Positions 50,581 through 56,011 of a DNA stretch of 56,011 bases are shown in pieces. The stretch is from Clostridia bacterium. GTDB taxonomy: Bacteria; Bacillota; Clostridia; Oscillospirales; CAG-272. Location of the stretch: NCBI GenBank assembly GCA_017399145.1, contig JAFQEG010000007.1:1-56011 (forward strand), read 5' to 3'. A model generated the notes under the pieces. The model made no database searches. It saw only the letters and a list, made by a program, of their open reading frames with translations, and was not told the origin of the DNA. Within the stretch, counting starts at the first letter, position 1, and each line of letters opens with the position of its first letter. A program made the translations under genes and the position numbers.

Positions 50581-51444
50581 CTACCTACTCTTATACCCTT
50601 TTAGTATTTCCTCAGCAACCCACATATTTAGCTCGCCTGTGTAGTGGATAAGATCCCAACGATAGATGCCACTGTCCCAAATGGATGGGTTGTAGCGAGG
50701 GCATTTTGTTGGGTCGAAAAGCTTTACGTCCTCCATTTCGAAGGTTAATTGCTCAAACACGTAGTTAATATAGGTCATAATTCCAAGGTGAGAACCTGTT
50801 GGGTCCTCCTTTAGGAAAACCTGAACGTAAGGCATTTTGTGCAAGGTGATTGGCACCTTATAGCCAACTGATTCACGAAGTGCATTAAAGAAGGTCTTAT
50901 AGTCATTCTTTAGCTTGTCGTCAACTAGCGTTTCAATAGGACGTCTTACCTCCTGCTCGCCACCTCGCCAGTGCATACCAACAAAGTCAGGCTCTAGGTC
51001 GTTATCCTTAAAATACTTATTAAGTAGCTTTAAAATATGTATTGTAAATGGGAAAAGTGAAATATCAACCGTGCCCAAAACACCGGGGATTAGCTTTCTT
51101 TCCATTTCCATATTCCACATATCGTAAAGCCCCTGTGAGCCTATTGAAATTTGCACAATGTACAAGTCGGGCAAATCAGCCCCATTATCAATATCTGCCT
51201 GCCAAAGCTTTGCAAGCTGATTAGGCACAGAATAGGTATTGTCCTGAGTTTCTGCAAGATTCATACCGAAGCTTGTATATCCCTCAAAGGTAAGCTTATC
51301 AATATCAAAGCTTTGATTTTTATCTCTATTAAGACCAAAAACGTTTTTAAGTGGCGTTGAAATGTAGTCCTCCTCCTTCATAGGCATTCCGTGACCTGTG
51401 GCGTTGGACTGACCAAAAATCATAAATACAGCTACCCTTTTCAT
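50581..51444 (-). CDS. SASA-type carbohydrate esterase
   Basis: A 287-residue protein without signal peptide. The start reads VFMIFGQSNATGHGMP, the block I Gln-Ser-Asn of the SASA/sialate O-acetylesterase (CE6-like) group. LYIVQISIGSQGLYDMW and MHWRGGEQE (block with Gly and the Q/E) follow. It lacks an obvious final D-x-x-H next to the C-terminus except HLGIMTYI, so the catalytic His is uncertain. It overlaps the upstream membrane-protein gene by four bases (ATGA), so they are co-translated. Its 3' end is duplicated beyond an inserted element. Confidence 0.75.
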   Translation of the reverse strand: MKRVAVFMIFGQSNATGHGMPMKEEDYISTPLKNVFGLNRDKNQSFDIDKLTFEGYTSFGMNLAETQDNTYSVPNQLAKLWQADIDNGADLPDLYIVQISIGSQGLYDMWNMEMERKLIPGVLGTVDISLFPFTIHILKLLNKYFKDNDLEPDFVGMHWRGGEQEVRRPIETLVDDKLKNDYKTFFNALRESVGYKVPITLHKMPYVQVFLKEDPTGSHLGIMTYINYVFEQLTFEMEDVKLFDPTKCPRYNPSIWDSGIYRWDLIHYTGELNMWVAEEILKGYKSR

Positions 51445-52691
51445 TCTTCAATTTCTTCCTTTTCTGGTTTTTTCGCTCTTAAATTAAAGGTTACGTCAAC
51501 TAGCCTTTCAACTAGCATAAACAAATAGCCACCCACAAGTGGACAAGTAATTTCAGCTATGCACATAAGCACACCAAAAATCCAACCAAGCCCACCCTTT
51601 AGCCTTTCACTCTCGAAGTAGGAAACAACAATCCAGCCCTCTAAATAAACGGTAATACAGGATAGCACAAAGCAAATTCCGGTTATCCAAACAGGGATAT
51701 TTTCCCATCCAAGATTGATAGGAAACATAATCTTTTGAGTTTGAATAAAGATAAGTCCACACTCAAGCATAACCGAGGTAACAAAGCCGTAAATCGTCAT
51801 AAAAACGACCTGTGATTTTGGAAGGGACCTCTTCTTTGCCATATCGTAAAAGATATATCCCCAAATAAAGATAGGCGCAAGAAGTGGCAAAAGCGCATAA
51901 ATTCCACCAAATACAAAGGCAAGAATCCAACCCTCTCTAACACCCGTTTCTTCCTTTAGAATATCATACTCAATCTTAATTCCGGCTAAAACACTAGCAA
52001 GAGGCATTAAATACAAAAGCGACCAGTTTTGATAAATCGGCGTAAGCTCATACAAGATATTTATAAAAATCTGTCCAACTAGGAAAAATCCAAGCACGGT
52101 AAGAATTTGATAAACCTTGTACATATTTTGCCTAATAAAGTCCCAAAAGCTACGAGGTGCGTCCCCCTCTCTTTGGTACGCCTTAGGTAAATAATGTCTT
52201 TCCTTTTTAGTAGGCTCAACAACCACACCGCAAAGGTCGTAGGTTAGCTTAATAAAGCTCTCCTCAACCGACTCAACAAGCATCTGCCATTTTCTTTCCG
52301 ATTGCCTTTTAATAATTTTCTCAAGCTTAGCCTCAAAGCCTTTTTCAAGCTCGTTTACCCTAGCTGATACATCAACCTTATTTTCACTAATCTTGCCCAC
52401 AGAGTTATTGTCCGACTTAGTATCCCTAACATCAGCCACAGCCTTTTTTCCGCTAATTTGACAAAGTCCCTCGATACATTCAACGTATTTCAAGGCGTAA
52501 TCTCCATACTCTCTGTACGCAAAGGCAGATTTCTTTTCGCCCTCTCTCTCAATTAGCCTTTTTTCCATGTAACGAACGTAGTACCTTGCCATTTCAGGCA
52601 CAGTAGCCCTTAAATCAGCTTCCTTTTCTTCCTTTTCTCTTTGGATATTAGCAAGCCTCATTCTTTCCGCTAAAGAAAGCTCATTACTCAT
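51441..52691 (-). CDS. Polytopic membrane protein with N-terminal charged domain
   Basis: A 416-residue protein. The first about 175 residues are cytoplasmic and charged, partly coiled coil (AERMRLANIQREKEEKEADL in part). After a basic stretch there are about seven hydrophobic segments between 180 and 400. It ends with KPEKEEIEE. No known transporter motif. Middle gene of a three-gene operon with the 52702 gene and the SASA esterase. Not recognised. Confidence 0.7.
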   Translation of the reverse strand: MSNELSLAERMRLANIQREKEEKEADLRATVPEMARYYVRYMEKRLIEREGEKKSAFAYREYGDYALKYVECIEGLCQISGKKAVADVRDTKSDNNSVGKISENKVDVSARVNELEKGFEAKLEKIIKRQSERKWQMLVESVEESFIKLTYDLCGVVVEPTKKERHYLPKAYQREGDAPRSFWDFIRQNMYKVYQILTVLGFFLVGQIFINILYELTPIYQNWSLLYLMPLASVLAGIKIEYDILKEETGVREGWILAFVFGGIYALLPLLAPIFIWGYIFYDMAKKRSLPKSQVVFMTIYGFVTSVMLECGLIFIQTQKIMFPINLGWENIPVWITGICFVLSCITVYLEGWIVVSYFESERLKGGLGWIFGVLMCIAEITCPLVGGYLFMLVERLVDVTFNLRAKKPEKEEIEE

Positions 52692-52701
52692 TTTTTATCT
52701 C

Positions 52702-53235
52702 CTATTTGAAGTTTAATTTTCTATTTAACATATTTTCCTTTAAGGGTAGCTTCTTTCTTCGCCTTACCCCATCAAAGGAAACACCGTCGTTTGATTTCGC
52801 ATACCAACGATAAAGGTCCTCAACGTCCTCTTGAAAATAAAACCAATGGTCCTTGTCAATAAGCTTAATCTTGTCAAGCCTAGCTTGTAACCATACCTCA
52901 AGATCCTCAAGCCTAGACTTAATACCCCTTACGTGCCCTGCCTTATCCCCCGAGGGATTGTTTATTTCAAAAAGCTGTGCACTTAAATCAAAATATTCAT
53001 CTCTTACAGCCACATAGCCCTTAAGGATTTTTTCAAGGTCAATCTTGTAAACCCCTAAGCACCTGCCCGTTTCCATATATTTGAGTCGAATCCCTGCCAT
53101 ATTAACAATAGCAAGTCTAATTCTTTCCTCAAGGGACGCAACAGGCGACTCTGCCACAGTAGTAGAATAATCCTCAAGCAACCCACAGGTATCTTCTTTA
53201 TCTAAAATCGTATATTTGAACTCAATCCTTGCCAT
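52702..53235 (-). CDS. Soluble hypothetical protein, first gene of the esterase operon
   Basis: A 177-residue protein from the ATG at 53233-53235, no signal peptide or membrane segment. Helical middle (RIRLAIVNMAGIRLKYME, LEDLEVWLQARLDKIKLI). The ends are basic. Ten bases separate it from the membrane-protein gene, which shares a related N-terminal wording (MARYYVRYMEKRL vs NMAGIRLKYMETGR), so the two may have a common domain. Function unknown. Confidence 0.65.
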   Translation of the reverse strand: MARIEFKYTILDKEDTCGLLEDYSTTVAESPVASLEERIRLAIVNMAGIRLKYMETGRCLGVYKIDLEKILKGYVAVRDEYFDLSAQLFEINNPSGDKAGHVRGIKSRLEDLEVWLQARLDKIKLIDKDHWFYFQEDVEDLYRWYAKSNDGVSFDGVRRRKKLPLKENMLNRKLNFK

Positions 53236-53302
53236 TTTCCTTACCCCAAAAAAAGTCTTCTCTTTATTTTACCACACTTAAAGCCACTTTTCAACCTAAA
53301 TA

Positions 53303-53333
53303 CAAAAAGCAGAGAGAAAAAATCTCTCTGCTT
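53303..53333 (-). terminator. Terminator of the second BspA-like gene
   Basis: Stem AAGCAGAGAGA/TCTCTCTGCTT with a 5-base A loop and T5 tail on the minus strand, 180 bases after the stop, beyond the hairpin array. Confidence 0.85.
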
Positions 53334-53369
53334 CTGATTTAATTTTCCTAATCTTCACTTACCTTAAAC

Positions 53370-53525
53370 GTTTACTATGCAGGGACCCCAAAAAAGTCGC
53401 AGACTTTTTGGGGTTCTCGCAGTAAACTCATAACAATTGCAAAAGCAATTTCATAACGTCAACGCAGTTGACTCATAACACTTGCTATGCAAGTTCATAA
53501 CTGAAAATTAGCTGAGCTAATTTTC
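53370..53525. repeat. Variable-hairpin array 3 (TCATAAC spacers) abutting the BspA stop codon
   Basis: A large nested hairpin comes first: outer GTTTACT/AGTAAAC at 53370 and 53421, inner CCCCAAAAA/TTTTTGGGG. Then four exact TCATAAC spacers (53428, 53451, 53473, 53495) alternate with AATTGC-AAAA-GCAATT, GTCAAC-GCA-GTTGAC and ACTTGC-TAT-GCAAGT. A last hairpin GAAAATTAG-CTGAG-CTAATTTTC (53503-53525) closes the array. One arm of the last hairpin is the final three codons (Glu, Asn, stop) of the LRR gene. Confidence 0.88.
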
Positions 53526-56011
53526 CTTGTAGCCCCAAACAACAGGACAATTTGAACTATTCCAATCCACGTCCCAGCCATCTGGCTTACTTTCCGCCTC
53601 ACAGCAGATAGTAAGCCTCGTGCAATCCTTAAAGGCAATCCAGCCAATTGAGGTTACGCTATTTGGAATTACTATACTTATAAGGCTCGTGCAACCTAAA
53701 AAGGCATACCTACCAATTGTTGTTACACTATTTGGAATTTCTATGCTTGTAAGCTTGTAGCAATACTCAAAGGCAGAGTCACCAATTGTGGTTACACCAT
53801 TTCCAATTGTTACACTTGTAAGTGACGTGCACTCATAAAAGGCAAAGTCGCCAATTGTTGTTACACTATTTGGAATTTCTATGCTTGTAAGATCGTAGCA
53901 ATCCGAAAAGGCAGAACTACCAATTGTTGTTACACTATTTGGCATTTCAACACTTGTAAGTCCTGAACATCCCGCAAAAGCCCCCTCTCCTATTATGGTT
54001 ACGGGCTTTCCTTCTATCTCGGCAGGAATTACAACATTAGTAGCTTCATCGTCAACGCCGACAATTATAACCTCGTTCTCCTCAGTTACGTCCCATTTTA
54101 AGTCACTAGCACTTGTATTTTGCTCCTTACAATTCCAAACAACAGGACGGTTCGAACCATTCCACCCCTCGTACCAACCACTTGGTTGACTTTCTGCCTC
54201 ACAGTAAATAGTAAGTCCTGTGCAACCCTCAAAGGCAAAAACACCAATTGTTGTTACACTATTTGGAATAGTTATACTTGTAAGCCCTGTGCAACCAGAA
54301 AAGGCACAACTACCAATTGTTGTTACGCTATTTGGAATTACAATACTTGCAAGTGACGTGCAATCATAAAAGGCAGCGTCGTCAATTGTTGTTACTCTGG
54401 TTGGAATTACAATACTTGCAAGTGACGTGCAATTATAAAAGACAGAGTCACCAATTGTTGTTACACTATTTGGAATTTCTATGCTTGTAAGTCCCGTGCA
54501 ATTATAAAAGGCAGAGTCGCCAATTGTTGTTACGCTATTTGGAATTTCAATGCTTGTAAGTCTTGCACAACCCCCAAAGGCACGCCTACCAATTGTTGTT
54601 ACTCTGGTTGGAATTACAATACTTGCAAGTGATGTGCAATTATAAAAGACAGAGTCACCAATTGTTGTTACACTATTTGGAATTTCTATGCTTGTAAGCC
54701 CCGTGCAATTATAAAAGGCAGAGTCGCCAATTGTTGTTACACTATTTGGAATTTCTATGCTTGTAAGTCCCGTGCAATTATAAAAGGCAGAGTCGCCAAT
54801 TGTTGTTACGCTATTTGGAATTTCTATGCTTATAAGTCCTGTACAACCAGAAAAGGCAGAGTCGCTTATTTCAACAACCTTTATTTCGTTTATTGTTTCG
54901 GGAATTATTAATTGAGTAGTGCCTTCCACTGCCCCAACTATTTTAACGTCTCCGTTTTCCGTTGTTTTCCATATCATGTTATTATAAGCTCTTTTATGTC
55001 CCCAAACAACAGGATGATTGCTTGAATTCCACAAGTTATCCCAACCGCTTGGTTGGCTTTCTGCCTCACAGTAGATTGTAAGTCCTGTGTAACTCCTAAA
55101 GGCATATTTACCAATTGTAGTTACGCTATTTGGAATTGTTACACTTGTAAGGTTGTGGCAAAGGTCAAAGGCAGATTCACCAATTGCCGTTACTCTATTT
55201 GGAATTACTACGCTTATAAGTCCTATACAATTTCGAAAGGCAGAGTTGCCAATTGTAATTACACTATTTGGTATTTCTATGCTTGTAAGGCTCTCGCAAT
55301 CCGCAAAAGCATAGCTTCCAATTGTAGCAATGCTATTTGACATCACAACGCTTGCAAGAGATGTGCAATTATCAAAGGCAGAATAGCCGATCGAGGTTAC
55401 ACTATTTGGCATTTTTATACTTACAAGGCTATCGCAACCTTCAAATGCATAGTTGCCAATTGTAGTTACTCCGCTAGGAATTACAAGATCGGTTACAAGT
55501 ACACCATTTAAATATAGATTTTTTGCATAATACAGTGGGTTTGAAGCATAGTCACTAAATGATACATTGCACCAAGCACCTATATCGCTAATATCTACTC
55601 TTGTAAGCCCTGTGCATACCTCAAAGGCACTCCTTTCAATCGAGGAAACACCATTTCCAATTGTTACACTTGTAAGGTTTGTGCAACCGGAAAAGGTATA
55701 ACTATTAATTGTTGTTACACTATTTGGAATTTCTATGCTTGTAAGTCCCGTGCAACGCTCAAAGGCAGAACTACCAATTGTTGTTACTCCGGTTGGAATT
55801 ATAATACTTGCAAGTGACGTGCAATCATAAAAGGCAGAGTTGCCAATTATAGTCACACTATTTGATATTTCTACACTTGTAAGTCCTGAACATCCCGCAA
55901 AAGCCCCCTCTCCTATTATGGTTACGGGCTTTCCTTCTATCTCGGCAGGAATTACAACATTAGTAGCTTCATCGTCAACGCCGACAATTATAACCTCGTT
56001 GTCCTCAGTTA
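53517..56011 (-). CDS. BspA-type leucine-rich-repeat surface protein, N-terminus beyond the window
   Basis: An 831-codon open frame that runs off the right edge. It is almost wholly 23-residue LRRs of the form LTSIEIPNSVTTIGDSAFYNC, interrupted by four linker blocks with CEAESQPSGW...WNSSN.PVVW and three E-N-E-V-I-I-V-G-V segments (DDEATNVVIPAEIEGKPV in part). Such proteins are exported and bind surfaces. The signal peptide is outside the window. Many repeats are identical at DNA level, showing recent internal duplication. The stop codon is one arm of a hairpin of array 3. Confidence 0.88.
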   Translation of the reverse strand, partial: TEDNEVIIVGVDDEATNVVIPAEIEGKPVTIIGEGAFAGCSGLTSVEISNSVTIIGNSAFYDCTSLASIIIPTGVTTIGSSAFERCTGLTSIEIPNSVTTINSYTFSGCTNLTSVTIGNGVSSIERSAFEVCTGLTRVDISDIGAWCNVSFSDYASNPLYYAKNLYLNGVLVTDLVIPSGVTTIGNYAFEGCDSLVSIKMPNSVTSIGYSAFDNCTSLASVVMSNSIATIGSYAFADCESLTSIEIPNSVITIGNSAFRNCIGLISVVIPNRVTAIGESAFDLCHNLTSVTIPNSVTTIGKYAFRSYTGLTIYCEAESQPSGWDNLWNSSNHPVVWGHKRAYNNMIWKTTENGDVKIVGAVEGTTQLIIPETINEIKVVEISDSAFSGCTGLISIEIPNSVTTIGDSAFYNCTGLTSIEIPNSVTTIGDSAFYNCTGLTSIEIPNSVTTIGDSVFYNCTSLASIVIPTRVTTIGRRAFGGCARLTSIEIPNSVTTIGDSAFYNCTGLTSIEIPNSVTTIGDSVFYNCTSLASIVIPTRVTTIDDAAFYDCTSLASIVIPNSVTTIGSCAFSGCTGLTSITIPNSVTTIGVFAFEGCTGLTIYCEAESQPSGWYEGWNGSNRPVVWNCKEQNTSASDLKWDVTEENEVIIVGVDDEATNVVIPAEIEGKPVTIIGEGAFAGCSGLTSVEMPNSVTTIGSSAFSDCYDLTSIEIPNSVTTIGDFAFYECTSLTSVTIGNGVTTIGDSAFEYCYKLTSIEIPNSVTTIGRYAFLGCTSLISIVIPNSVTSIGWIAFKDCTRLTICCEAESKPDGWDVDWNSSNCPVVWGYKEN
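53950..54088 (-). repeat. 139-base direct repeat, copy A, inside the LRR gene
   Basis: Same as 55873-56011 with a single difference (54078 against 56001), 1923 bases apart. The period is a whole number of codons, so it marks a duplicated block of the protein. Confidence 0.9.
54392..54758 (-). repeat. Tandem 207-base duplication of three LRR units
   Basis: The block beginning TTACTCTGGTTGG at 54392 recurs at 54599 with about three differences over some 160 bases. 207 bases is three units of 23 codons. Confidence 0.8.
55873..56011 (-). repeat. 139-base direct repeat, copy B, at the window edge
   Basis: Matches 53950-54088 with one difference; it may continue outside the window. Confidence 0.9.

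Overview
The window looks like chromosomal DNA of an AT-rich, endospore-forming anaerobic Clostridia, probably an uncultured gut member. The grounds are SpoIIE, pyruvate:ferredoxin oxidoreductase, pyruvate phosphate dikinase, strong AGGAGG-type ribosome sites, near-consensus sigma-A promoters with 17-base spacers, BspA-type leucine-rich-repeat surface proteins and plant-glycan enzymes. I saw no rRNA, tRNA, CRISPR array, insertion sequence or intact prophage.

Layout. 1-6.5 kb: a truncated LRR surface protein, a prolyl-tRNA-editing-like protein, a LIM-like zinc protein, a sigma-like regulator, a mini EF-hand protein and a second surface protein. 6.6-15.2 kb: nifJ, a ribbon-helix-helix protein, a YifB/ComM ATPase and a tandem lipoprotein pair. 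15.2-23.6 kb: an AAA/DUF4143 ATPase, a lipoprotein, spoIIE, a YpsA-like/flavin reductase/SGNH operon, an XRE plus Cys-rich divergent pair and an MFS carrier. 23.7-29.5 kb: two convergent paralogous membrane proteins (one frameshifted) and a long acidic-repeat protein ending in a ribosomal-uL15-like domain. 29.7-38 kb: glyA, a Fur-family regulator, a membrane protein, rnr, a coiled-coil protein and ppdK. 38-49.2 kb: an HD/TfoX/CoA-disulfide-reductase-like operon, then a glycan cluster (GH127, SGNH esterase, GH5-like, a possible toroid glycosidase) with a flavoprotein and a GDPD. 49.2-56 kb: Fic, a SASA-type esterase operon and a second truncated BspA protein.

Two kinds of unexplained structure stand out. 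(1) A small palindromic element with conserved ends (TTACTACACCTCAT ... AAGGCTT in gene sense) sits just past the stop codons of three unrelated genes (about 2.2, 6.65 and 50.5 kb). In each case the far side of the element carries a second, diverged copy of that same gene's 3' end. The copies differ mostly at synonymous sites, or by compensatory changes in the terminator stem, so they look like allelic gene ends and not decayed repeats. (2) Arrays of short perfect hairpins of unrelated sequence are separated by an invariant short spacer (TCATAAC, or AGTGATATT and its complement) at 2.8, 32.2 and 53.4 kb. In one, a hairpin arm is the last codons of the adjacent gene. Both follow the same rule, constant boundary plus variable perfect hairpin, and may be related.

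The carbon and surface genes fit an organism that binds and degrades arabinose-rich plant polymers and ferments through pyruvate. All functional calls rest on reading motifs by eye; no database search was possible.
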